From NCBI GenBank assembly GCA_963717195.1, contig CAVQVR010000010.1, positions 434,001-498,000 of the forward strand: DNA of 64,000 bases. Direction: 5' to 3'. The notes under the pieces were generated by a model. It had not been told where the DNA came from, made no database searches, and saw only the letters and a list, made by a program, of their open reading frames with translations. Made by a program: the position numbers and the translations under genes. This DNA comes from JACDAE01 sp963717195. GTDB lineage: Bacteria > Chloroflexota > Ktedonobacteria > Ktedonobacterales > Ktedonobacteraceae. Below are positions 28,567 through 37,855 of the stretch, in pieces; within the stretch, counting starts at the first letter, position 1, and each line of letters starts with the position of its first letter.

Positions 28567-28937
28567 TCAGTATCAAGAGAAGCAATCGTCTAACCTTGCG
28601 CATCCCATACATTTCCCTTTCGCGCTGAGGATGAGACATTGTAGAAGTTATTTCAGGATTGTACGATTCCGGCTATTTGCATTTTTGCTAAAACAGCATG
28701 TATTCAGGTAAAAACAGGGGGGAATAATCGTCTTAACTAGAAGAGATGAAAAATTTATTGCATTCCTTAAAACTATGGAACCTATTTTGATCAACTACCT
28801 TTAGCTGCTGAGAACCAACAATGATCGGCATTCTTTGGATGGTAGCTGGTTCCATCGTTACGTTTAGAACATGTAGGAAAGAATGCTATCTACCCTTGGG
28901 AAACAGGTCTTTGGAGGAATGAACAACACTTGCAGGG
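28567..28937. other. intergenic region between kinase-NACHT copies 1 and 2
   Basis: 371 bp. The first half resembles the leader of copy 1. The second half (from about 28816) is nearly identical to 32604-32720 before copy 3. It includes a 33-codon reading frame at 28821-28922 (hydrophobic start MIGILWMVAGSIVTF) whose TGA overlaps the ATG at 28919. Confidence 0.5.
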
Positions 28938-31900
28938 ATGTCTGTCAAGAATATCGCGTTTCGGGAGAAACAGGATTTGATAGATAACCATAATTACAAG
29001 AATGCGGCTCAGGTTTCCGACTCGTATCTTGGCAACTATCGTCTGATCCGCATGCTGGGCCATGGAGGCTTCGCGGCTGTCTTTCTGGGAGAACATCGCT
29101 ATCTCAAACGCCTGGCGGCCATCAAAATCCTTCGCACGGTACTGGCTGAGCAAGAAATGGTGCACTTTCTTGAGGAAGCCAGGCTCCTTGCTAACCTTTC
29201 CCATCCTCATATCGTGCGAGTTCTTGAGTTCGCCGTCGCTCCAAAGCAGGTATTTCCACAAAACAGTAGACTGGTCGAAAATATCCCGTTTCTGGTCATG
29301 GACTACGTCTCTGGGGGCAATTTACGAACCGTCCATCCCCCTGGCACTCCAGTACCGCTCGACACAGTGATCAGCTATGTCCAGCAGGTGGCTGAGGCAC
29401 TCCACTATGCCCATACCCAACGCATCATCCATCGCGACATTAAGCCAGAAAATCTCTTGCTCAACGAACGAAAGGAGGTCATGCTCAGCGACTTTGGGCT
29501 GGCCATCTCTGCCTCCTGGTCCAGCCTTCTGAGCCGTCAGGATGCAGCCGGCACGCTTCCCTATAGCGCGCCAGAACAACTACAAGGCAAACCCGGCTTC
29601 GCCAGCGATCAATATTCACTGGGTATCGTGGTCTATGAATGGCTCTGTGGCTCTCTTCCCTTCAATGGAGGCGATGCCGAAATTATCATGCAGCATATTT
29701 CGTCTTCCCCACCACGGCTGCGCAGCAAAAACCCTTCGGTCTCTCCTGCCGTCGAAGCAGTCATTCTCAAAGCACTGGCAAAAGACCCGGTCCAACGCTA
29801 CGAGACGATTTTGGCCTTTGCCCACTTCTTAGAACAGGCCAGCCATAACCTTGAACCTTCTGCTCTTCTGGAAGCATTTCCGGTGGAGGATGCTCCCCTG
29901 GTCCCCTCAAACGTGTTTCCTTTCTTTTATTACTTCTCTCAGCAACCAATGGCCGTATCTCCTGTTATAGCCGATAAGCGTGCGGCGCTCTATCCCCTGG
30001 CAGAGGATCTGAAGATCAAAAGGCAGTACCTATCAGTGATGACGCCTTCCAGACAGCGAAATCGTCAGCGCATGCTGCAAAAAGTGCGCACCTTCTGGAT
30101 CACCGGGGTCTTAGAGCCATCGCTACATGATGGTCCCTTTATTATCCCTGAACTGCGCGAACGACACGACGCGATCGCTCATCCCTGGACCCCATCCCCC
30201 TATCAAAAGCAGAAGGACTCCCCTGTCCTGGCCGCTGGAACCTCGATCAACGAGATCTATGATCAGGCAGGAGGGGAACTTTTAATTCTGGGGGAAGCGG
30301 GGACAGGGAAAACCACGCAGTTATTACACCTGGCCCGTCATTTGCTCGATCGAGCAGAACAGGACGAGTCCGCTCCTATCCCAGTGGTCTTTCAACTATC
30401 TTCATGGGAGGAGAAACAACTCCCACTTGAACAATGGCTCATCGAAGAGCTGAACAGCAAATACCGGGTACCGCGTCTCCTGGGAGGAATATGGCTGCGC
30501 TCCGAGATGCTCTTACCCTTGCTCGATGGACTGGACGAAGTGACGGAAAAGGTTCGCTCAGCGTGCATTATCGCCATCAATACGTACAAACAGCAGCATG
30601 GCTTGAGCCCTCTGGTGGTCTGTAGTCGTTTGACCGACTATCTGCTCTTCCCTCCTCGCGTACTCTTACAGCGGGCCGTCGTTGTGCAGTCCCTCAGCAT
30701 GCAACAGGTGGATGACTATTTCCAGAACGTCGGTGAAAAATTCAAAGTCATCTATCAAATTCTGCGCCGGGACACGCTCTTGTATGGGTTGATCACTACG
30801 CCCCTGATGCTCAATATCATCACCTTAGCCTATCAAGACAAATCGCCTACAGAGTTACTCACCATGCGCTCCTCGACCGAACGCTATCAGCGCATCTTTC
30901 ATACCTATGTCGAGCAAATGCTTCAACGTCATCCCGCTCCACACCCTGAGATGGCTCAACAGTTGCCAGAAAGGCTTGCTTATCTGGCGAGAAAAATGCA
31001 ACAGCGCGGTCAAACCGTCTTCTATATCGAACTAATGCAACCGAAGTGGATCGACAAAAACAACTGGCGGCAAATCTATACATGGCTAGCGGTCTTACTG
31101 CCAGGAGCGCTTATTGGCGCACTGACAGGTACTCTTGCAAACGTTTTGCTTTTCCATACTGGTAGTATAGACTCTATTTTTATAGACGCTGCATATGGCA
31201 TTGTGATGGGATACCTGTTTAGTAGCAAGCAAGTAAGCTACTCACCTGTTCAAAGACGACCTCGCGTACAGCATCACTCTAATAAACCTTCGCCCAAAGG
31301 AGAAACACTCAAAACAATGCTTTTTGTTGGTCTGACAACGTTCTTTTGTCTGGGAATGGCGAAAGGATGGGCAGTCGGGGCTGCAGATGGAATAATGCTA
31401 GGAATACTTAGTTTTCCAATACACAAATTGCTTCAAAAGAGCAATCATGCTGCATCACACATCAAGAAGACCGCGGGAGGTTTTACTACTTTCTTGAAGA
31501 ATTTTTTCCCTCTTGAACACCTCACAAACAGCATCTTCATCGGATCAGCCTGTGGACTCGCCGACGTACTAACCCTTATTGTCAGTCATAAGGTGCCTGC
31601 GCATGGCTTCACTTACCTGGTAACACTTGGTATGCGCGATGGTTTGCGTAATATTTTACTAGGGACATTGCTTAGCTTACTTCTCACGAAGAATGATGGG
31701 ATGATTTATTGTGCTGAAGTTGTGTCCTGGTCCTGGAAGAAGTTCTGGAAAAGTCTTTTCAGTAGAACGGTAATTTCTGACACACTTATTGGAGTAACAG
31801 TAGGAGTAATCGCTGGAAGCAAGCAGTTGTTTCAGGGTAATCTCAGCAGTGTCTTAAGTACAGGGGTGAGTACAGGATTGCTGATTGCGATTGGCATCCA

Positions 31901-32507
31901 CCTGGTTTCTGCCATTTTACAGGGAGTCGCCAGCAATACACTCAGCAATCATGATCGCAGCGTCCCCAATGAGGGCATTAAACGCTCTTTATTCTATGGC
32001 ATGTTAAGCTTCATGATTGGCACAGTTATTGCCAGCTTGTTCACCATTTTGACAACCACGCTATTCCTTGTAGTAAACTATGGGCCAGCAGTCCTGAGGC
32101 ACATGAGTAAATTGCAGAGTATTTTGCATACGGGGCTGCTTATCTCACTTCTGCTTGGACCGATCGGAGGTCTTCTCGCCGCCCTCTTACTTGGTTGGTT
32201 GGCTGGCTGGCAGCATACGCTTCTACGTCTCATTCTTCGCATCACGGGCAATATTCCTTTAAAGCTTTCTCCCTTTTGGATTATGCGACCTCTTGCCTGT
32301 TACTTCGTAGGACGGGAGGGGGCTACATCTTTATTCATCGCACCCTGCTTGAACATTTCGCATCACTTCATTCTCAGAAGCAACCATCTCCCCCGCCAGA
32401 ACCGCTTGTTAGACTTCTCTAACGCTCATCAGTTCCCCGAACTGGGCAGTTCTGCTGGCCGGCTCTCGCTGATTGCATTCTCTCCAATTAATGTACATTC
32501 GGATTAA
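28938..32507 (+). CDS. Ser/Thr kinase - NACHT - membrane fusion, copy 2 (C-terminal frameshift)
   Basis: 1189 aa as written. The kinase is intact (AAIKILRT, HRDIKPENLLL, DFGLA) and the NACHT has GEAGTGKTT near 452-460 and LLPLLDGLDEV. Multiple membrane helices follow from about 715. A one-base loss in CCCTTTTGG (32271-32279) shifts the end: read through, the protein would finish at 32422 with YATSCLLLRRTGGGYIFIHR and PEPLVRLL, matching copy 1, instead of the unrelated tail ending at 32507. At the 5' end the ribosome site GGAGG serves an ATG at 28919 that runs into a stop. The usable starts are ATG 28938 or a TTG (LIDNHNYK) shared by all copies. Confidence 0.88.
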   Translation: MSVKNIAFREKQDLIDNHNYKNAAQVSDSYLGNYRLIRMLGHGGFAAVFLGEHRYLKRLAAIKILRTVLAEQEMVHFLEEARLLANLSHPHIVRVLEFAVAPKQVFPQNSRLVENIPFLVMDYVSGGNLRTVHPPGTPVPLDTVISYVQQVAEALHYAHTQRIIHRDIKPENLLLNERKEVMLSDFGLAISASWSSLLSRQDAAGTLPYSAPEQLQGKPGFASDQYSLGIVVYEWLCGSLPFNGGDAEIIMQHISSSPPRLRSKNPSVSPAVEAVILKALAKDPVQRYETILAFAHFLEQASHNLEPSALLEAFPVEDAPLVPSNVFPFFYYFSQQPMAVSPVIADKRAALYPLAEDLKIKRQYLSVMTPSRQRNRQRMLQKVRTFWITGVLEPSLHDGPFIIPELRERHDAIAHPWTPSPYQKQKDSPVLAAGTSINEIYDQAGGELLILGEAGTGKTTQLLHLARHLLDRAEQDESAPIPVVFQLSSWEEKQLPLEQWLIEELNSKYRVPRLLGGIWLRSEMLLPLLDGLDEVTEKVRSACIIAINTYKQQHGLSPLVVCSRLTDYLLFPPRVLLQRAVVVQSLSMQQVDDYFQNVGEKFKVIYQILRRDTLLYGLITTPLMLNIITLAYQDKSPTELLTMRSSTERYQRIFHTYVEQMLQRHPAPHPEMAQQLPERLAYLARKMQQRGQTVFYIELMQPKWIDKNNWRQIYTWLAVLLPGALIGALTGTLANVLLFHTGSIDSIFIDAAYGIVMGYLFSSKQVSYSPVQRRPRVQHHSNKPSPKGETLKTMLFVGLTTFFCLGMAKGWAVGAADGIMLGILSFPIHKLLQKSNHAASHIKKTAGGFTTFLKNFFPLEHLTNSIFIGSACGLADVLTLIVSHKVPAHGFTYLVTLGMRDGLRNILLGTLLSLLLTKNDGMIYCAEVVSWSWKKFWKSLFSRTVISDTLIGVTVGVIAGSKQLFQGNLSSVLSTGVSTGLLIAIGIHLVSAILQGVASNTLSNHDRSVPNEGIKRSLFYGMLSFMIGTVIASLFTILTTTLFLVVNYGPAVLRHMSKLQSILHTGLLISLLLGPIGGLLAALLLGWLAGWQHTLLRLILRITGNIPLKLSPFWIMRPLACYFVGREGATSLFIAPCLNISHHFILRSNHLPRQNRLLDFSNAHQFPELGSSAGRLSLIAFSPINVHSD
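32271..32277 (+). other. frameshift site in copy 2
   Basis: CCCTTTT. Compared with copy 1 (CGCCTCCTG) one base is missing, which replaces the conserved C-terminus. Confidence 0.7.
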
Positions 32508-32510
32508 ATA

Positions 32511-32540
32511 TTGGAGTACTAGATTAATTTATGTTATCAT
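32511..32540 (+). promoter_or_regulatory. possible promoter for kinase-NACHT copy 3
   Basis: TTGGAG (32511-32516), an 18-bp spacer and TATCAT (32535-32540) in an AT-rich stretch after copy 2. Confidence 0.3.
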
Positions 32541-32724
32541 AAGAAGGGAATGTCTGACTACAATAGATCGTATTTGATCAACGACCCTTCCCTGCCAGGG
32601 CGCAAACAATGATCAGCATTCTTTGGATGGTAACAGGTTCCATCGTTACGTTTAGAACATGTAGGAAAGAATACTATCTACCTTGGGAAACAGATCTTTG
32701 GGGTAAAGAACAAGACTTGCAGGG

Positions 32725-35700
32725 ATGTCTGTCAAGAATATCGCGTTTCGGGAGAAACAGGATTTGATAGATAACCATAATTACAAGCATTCGGCTCAGT
32801 TTTCCGACTCATATCTTGGCAACTATCGCCTGATCCGCATGCTGGGCCATGGAGGCTTCGCGGCTGTCTTTCTGGGAGAACATCGCTACCTCAAACGCCT
32901 GGCGGCCATCAAAGTCCTTCGCACGGTGCTGGCTGAGCAAGAAATGGTGCACTTTCTTGAGGAAGCCAGGCTCCTTGCTAATCTTTCCCATCCTCATATC
33001 GTGCGTGTTCTTGAGTTCGCCGTCACTCCAAGGCGGATAATGCTCCACAACAGCGAGATGGTCGAAAATATCCCGTTTCTGGTCATGGACTACGTCTCTG
33101 GGGGCAATTTACGAACCGTCCATCTCCCTGGCACTCCTGTGCCGCTCGACACAGTGATCAGCCATGTCAAACAGGTGGCCGAGGCTCTCTACTATGCCCA
33201 TACCCAACGCATCATCCATCGCGATATTAAACCGGAAAATCTCTTGCTCAACGAACGAAAGGAGGTCATGCTCAGCGACTTTGGGCTGGCCATCTCTGCC
33301 TCCTGGTCCAGCCTTCTGAGCCGTCAAGATACAGCCGGCACGCTTCCCTATACCGCGCCAGAGCAATTGCAAGGCAAACCCGGCTTAGCCAGCGATCAAT
33401 ATTCACTGGGCATTGTGGCCTATGAATGGCTCTGCGGCTCTCTTCCCTTCAATGGAGGCGATGCCGAAATTATCATGCAGCATATTTCGTCTCCCCCACC
33501 ACGGCTGCGCAGCAAAAACCCTTCGGTCTCTCCTGCCGTCGAAGCAGTCGTTCTCAAAGCACTGGCAAAAGACCCGGTCCAACGTTACGAGACGATTCTG
33601 GCCTTTGCCCACTCCTTAGAACAGGCCAGCTACGGGCTTGGACCATCCGCTCTTCTGGAGGCATTCCCAGTAGAAGACTCTCCTCTGGCACCCTCAAACG
33701 TATTTCCTTTCTTTTATTACTTCTCTCAGCAACCAATGGCACCCTCTCCTGACACCGCTGGCAAGCGTGCGGCGCTCTATCCCCTGGCAGAGGATCTGAA
33801 GATCAAAAGGCAGTACCCGGTCCTGATGACACCTTCTAAACAGCGAAATCGTCAGCGCATGCTGCAAAAAGTGCGCACCTTCTGGATCACCGGGGTCTTA
33901 GAGCCATCGCTACACGGGGCTCCCCTGATTACCCCTGAATTGCATGAACGACACGATGCCGTTGCTCATCCCTGGACCCCATCCCCCTATCAAAAGCAGA
34001 AGGACTCCCCTGTCCTGGCTGCTGGAACCTCGATCAGCGAGATCTATGATCAGGCAGGAGGGGAACTTTTAATTCTGGGGGAAGCCGGTACCGGGAAAAC
34101 CACGATGTTATTGCACCTGGCCCGTCATTTGCTCGATCGAGCGGAACAGGACGAGTCGGCTCCTATCCCGGTGGTCTTTCAACTATCTTCATGGGAGGAG
34201 AAACAACTCCCACTTGAACAATGGCTCATCGAAGAGCTGAACAGCAAATACCTGGTACCGCGCCTGCTGGGAGGCATGTGGCTGCGTTCTGAGATGCTCT
34301 TACCCTTGCTCGATGGACTGGACGAAGTGACGGAAAAGGCTCGTTCGGCATGCATTATCGCCATCAATACCTACAAACAACAATATGGATTGAGCCCTCT
34401 GGTGGTCTGTAGTCGCTTGACCGACTATCTGCTCTTCCCTCCTCGCGTACTCTTACAGCGGGCCATTGTGGTGCAGGCCCTCACCATGCAACAGGTGGAT
34501 GACTATTTCCGGAACGCTGGCGAAAAATTTCAAGTCATCTATCAAATCCTGCGCCGGGATACGCTCTTATATGGGTTGATCACCACGCCCCTGATGCTCA
34601 ACATCATCACCTTAGCCTATCAAGACAAATCGCCTATCGAGTTGCTCACCATGCGCTCCTCGACCGAACGCTATCAGCGCATCTTTCATACCTATGTCGA
34701 GCAAATGCTTCAACGCCATTCTGCTCTAACTTCCTCTTTATCTCATACACCTCAACAACTGATAAGCGGACTCACTTCTCTGGCGAGAAAGATGCAACAG
34801 CGCGGTCAGGCTGTCTTCTATATCGAGCAAATACAGCCCGAATGGATCAATAAAGAAAAATGGCGAGAGGTGTATCTGTGGATAGCCGTGTTGCTCCCTG
34901 GTGCACTGGCTGGCGCACTGATGGGCCTACTGGGTAATGATCTATTCTTTCACGCAGGCGATTTCAAGGCGGTCCTCCTGGATAGCCTCTATGGTTTGCT
35001 GATGGGCTATCTCTTCAGTGGTAGAAGACCCGAACGCGTATCTTCAAAAAGACAACCCATAACACAAAGAACGGCCAGGAAAAAACTCTCCACAGGAAAT
35101 CCAGGCATTACACCTATTTTTCTCGGCCTGATCTCTATTCTCTTTCTCGGATTTGCGAAAGGATGGCCCGATGGCCTGATCAATGGCACCTACCTGGGAC
35201 TCATGTGCATCCCTATGAGTATACTTCTTCAAGGGAAAATAGAGGCTAAAAGTCGTCGGAAACCTGCAAAGAGTAAAAATGCACGCTTTCTGGCAAAATA
35301 TCCTCTTTTTGAGCACATTAGCAACGGCCTCATTATTGGCCCGGTCTGTGGAGTGAGCAATATCTTGACGAACGTCATCAGACAGGGCATCAGCCATTAC
35401 AGCATATCGTTCTATCTGACGTTAGGCATACGTGAAACTCTACATAATTTCCTACTTGGAACACTGATCAGTCTGCTCCTACTCCACAAAAATAATGGTA
35501 CTATTTACCGCTCCGAAGTCGTCGTCTGGTCCTGGAAACGCTTCTTGCGCAGACTCCTCGTTCCAAAATATGCCTTGAATGGTCTATTGGTTGGCCTCGC
35601 TGTTGGCCTGACCTATGGACTCAAAGAGACATTAGAAGGCAGCTTGAATAATGGATTGAGTGACGGATTGACCGACACGGCATTGCTTACCGTGGGCTTT

Positions 35701-36279
35701 TGTCTCGTTTCGGCAATTCTTTATGGTATCTCAAGTCGTGACCTCACGAATCAGCACCGCTATAAGCCAAATGAAGGCATTTCCCGCTCCCTGCGTCACG
35801 GCATTATAGGTGGTATCATTGGGATATTCGCAGCAATCGTCAGCTATATCTTTAGTGATACACTCGCATCCACTATAAATAGCGCCCTCATCGCCTCACA
35901 GACCAGGCATTTCACCTTCACTCTGCTAGTAGCAGATGGAGTTGGCACCAGTCTGAAACAGGCATTAAAAGCTGATTTACATAATGCGTTCTTGCTAGGG
36001 CTGGCCGGGGGCCTTCTTACCTTCCTGTTATTGGGAGGTCTTGCTGCCTTGCAACATGGCATCCTGCGTCTCATCCTTTGGAGGACGAAAGTTTTCCCCT
36101 TGAACATCGCTCGTTTTCTGGATTACGCGACGGATAGCGTCTTACTCCATAAAGTGGGAGGTGGCTATATGTTTATTCACCGCTTCTTGCTTGAATATTT
36201 TGTCTCGCTTCAGCAGCGGCAGGGACAGCATAATGAGCTCGAACCTTCTCAATCAGAGCCCCTCGCTCGATTGCTATAA
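32725..36279 (+). CDS. Ser/Thr kinase - NACHT - membrane fusion, copy 3
   Basis: 1184 aa, complete. Kinase at about residues 33-305 (Lys63, HRD at 165-167, DFG at 185-187). Linker motif QRNRQRMLQKVRTFW. NACHT P-loop GEAGTGKTT at 452-460 and Walker B LLPLLDGLDEV near 524-534. The membrane region from about 715 to 1120 is strongly different from copies 1 and 2. It ends in SVLLHKVGGGYMFIHRFLLE and EPLARLL. The ribosome site and ATG used by copy 1 are destroyed here (GGGGTAAAGAAC), so translation starts at ATG 32725 or at the TTG of LIDNHNYK. No effector other than the kinase is visible. Confidence 0.92.
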   Translation: MSVKNIAFREKQDLIDNHNYKHSAQFSDSYLGNYRLIRMLGHGGFAAVFLGEHRYLKRLAAIKVLRTVLAEQEMVHFLEEARLLANLSHPHIVRVLEFAVTPRRIMLHNSEMVENIPFLVMDYVSGGNLRTVHLPGTPVPLDTVISHVKQVAEALYYAHTQRIIHRDIKPENLLLNERKEVMLSDFGLAISASWSSLLSRQDTAGTLPYTAPEQLQGKPGLASDQYSLGIVAYEWLCGSLPFNGGDAEIIMQHISSPPPRLRSKNPSVSPAVEAVVLKALAKDPVQRYETILAFAHSLEQASYGLGPSALLEAFPVEDSPLAPSNVFPFFYYFSQQPMAPSPDTAGKRAALYPLAEDLKIKRQYPVLMTPSKQRNRQRMLQKVRTFWITGVLEPSLHGAPLITPELHERHDAVAHPWTPSPYQKQKDSPVLAAGTSISEIYDQAGGELLILGEAGTGKTTMLLHLARHLLDRAEQDESAPIPVVFQLSSWEEKQLPLEQWLIEELNSKYLVPRLLGGMWLRSEMLLPLLDGLDEVTEKARSACIIAINTYKQQYGLSPLVVCSRLTDYLLFPPRVLLQRAIVVQALTMQQVDDYFRNAGEKFQVIYQILRRDTLLYGLITTPLMLNIITLAYQDKSPIELLTMRSSTERYQRIFHTYVEQMLQRHSALTSSLSHTPQQLISGLTSLARKMQQRGQAVFYIEQIQPEWINKEKWREVYLWIAVLLPGALAGALMGLLGNDLFFHAGDFKAVLLDSLYGLLMGYLFSGRRPERVSSKRQPITQRTARKKLSTGNPGITPIFLGLISILFLGFAKGWPDGLINGTYLGLMCIPMSILLQGKIEAKSRRKPAKSKNARFLAKYPLFEHISNGLIIGPVCGVSNILTNVIRQGISHYSISFYLTLGIRETLHNFLLGTLISLLLLHKNNGTIYRSEVVVWSWKRFLRRLLVPKYALNGLLVGLAVGLTYGLKETLEGSLNNGLSDGLTDTALLTVGFCLVSAILYGISSRDLTNQHRYKPNEGISRSLRHGIIGGIIGIFAAIVSYIFSDTLASTINSALIASQTRHFTFTLLVADGVGTSLKQALKADLHNAFLLGLAGGLLTFLLLGGLAALQHGILRLILWRTKVFPLNIARFLDYATDSVLLHKVGGGYMFIHRFLLEYFVSLQQRQGQHNELEPSQSEPLARLL

Positions 36280-36404
36280 CATAGCCGGGGAAAATAAGAA
36301 CCTCCCTCAGAGTGCGCGAAACTCTCAATCCTTTGAAAATGTATTAAAGATAATGAGATAATAGGCGAGAGACCGTTTTCGCGTAACGGAGAGGAAACAC
36401 GACT

Positions 36405-36602
36405 TTGAACAACCTTGGTACGACATTAGTAAAAATCGTTGCTCTGGCGGGTGGCGCATTTACGGGAGCGCTACTCGCTCGTTGGATTGGTGAAACGTTA
36501 TCTTCACGGGCTGAAGAACGCTCACATTATGATAAAACCCGTTATGAGCAAGGGCTGACGCCCATTTCGCCCAGACCGATAACGGACGAGCAACAAAGCT
36601 AA
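36405..36602 (+). CDS. small single-pass membrane protein
   Basis: 65 aa starting at TTG 36405 with GGAGAGG 10 bp upstream. One Gly/Ala-rich helix (IVALAGGAFTGALLARWIG), then a charged tail. No family recognised. It lies 31 bp before the UroD-family gene and may share its transcript. Confidence 0.5.
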   Translation: MNNLGTTLVKIVALAGGAFTGALLARWIGETLSSRAEERSHYDKTRYEQGLTPISPRPITDEQQS

Positions 36603-36633
36603 AATACTCCACTGCTAAAGGAAGAATGCAAAA

Positions 36634-37589
36634 ATGACACAGGTAATGACAGCGACTGAGCGTGTTCGCGCCGCCGTAGAGGGACAACATGTTGATCGCG
36701 TCCCATTTTGTTTCTGGCATCACTTCAAACCAGAAGGCCTGGGAGAGCGTCTGGCAGCCTACACTCTGGAGTTTTCCGGCAAAAATTTGATCTGGATATC
36801 GTAAAAATTATGCCGGATCTCCCCTATCCACCTCCCGCAATTCCCATAACAGAGGCCGTACACCTGCTCTCGCTTCCTCGCTTGAGCATAGATACGCCTA
36901 TGTTCCGTGAACAACTGACATGCATTCGTATACTACGCGCCGAACTGGGTAGCGACTATCCTTTACTCCTCACGCTTTTTAGTCCGTTAACATATGTTAT
37001 GCGTTTCATGGGCAGAAGCCAGGCGGTTGCAGTAGCTCGTGAGTCACCCGAGATCGTTGAGCAAGGGCTGGCGACCATTACAGCAAATCTACGCATATTG
37101 ATGAGTGCCGCCATCGAGGCAGGAGCCAGTGGTATTTTCTTCTCCTGTATGGGAGCGACCAGTGCCCATTTTACACGTGACGAGTATCTGCGCTTTGGCC
37201 GTACTTCCGACCTCGCTGCCCTTGAGGGTGCAAGAGACGGCTGGCTCAATACTGTCCATGTTCATGCAGATCCTGAGCAGACCGAGGATCAAATCTACTT
37301 CGAACTCTTCAGCGATTACCCCGTTTCAGTCATCAGCTGGAGTGACCGGCTGACAGGTCCCACATTAAGTGAAGCACTAACCTTGACCGATAAGTGCCTG
37401 ATGGGAGGATTAGATGAGCGCGGCCCCCTCACTCATGGCAGCGAAGAGGAACTACGCAACGAAATTCTTTCGGCAGTCAGTCAGACGAAGGGACATAGGC
37501 TTATTCTGGCTAACGGCTGCTCCATCCCTGACGATACGGCTGAGGAATGGTTGCATCTGGCACGAAGGCTGGTTGATAATTTGCAGTAG
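36634..37589 (+). pseudogene. uroporphyrinogen-decarboxylase-family protein, frameshifted
   Basis: Begins at ATG 36634 (AAAGGAAG upstream) with the family start TATERVRAAVEGQHVDRVPF and reads to YTLEF. It then meets a short T-run at 36772-36775 and would end at TCG TAA. One base is missing: GAG TTT TTC CGG would continue as FRQKFDLDIVKIMPD in the frame that runs on to 37589. The rest is a full UroD-type barrel (AAIEAGASGIFFSCMG; HVHADPEQTED; CLMGGLDERGPL; ILANGCSIPDDT). UroD relatives of this branch are often methyltransferases or uncharacterised rather than haem enzymes. No haem genes are nearby. Confidence 0.8.
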
Positions 37590-37855
37590 GAATACATCCA
37601 TAAAATTTTTTCAGCACTTCCATATCATATCCAGTATAGACAAATCCCCATTTGTTTGCGTGATAAGATATGATAGTATCAATTCGTAACACAAATGGTC
37701 GGTTAACTCGTACTATAAACAGGTGTTACAACAATCCACCAGCATGGCGAAAAAATATGACCATCTTTCCCTCGTATGTCTGGCAGGAGAGCGCATAGGG
37801 ACGATAATGCCAAGAAGGTTCATTGATTAGCCACTAGAGAGGAAACAGCACATCT

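Noticed and set aside
18303..36279. A defence island joining TIR and NACHT genes
   Set aside because: A purine operon separates them and no other defence gene (restriction, CBASS, CRISPR) is present. The link remains only a possibility.
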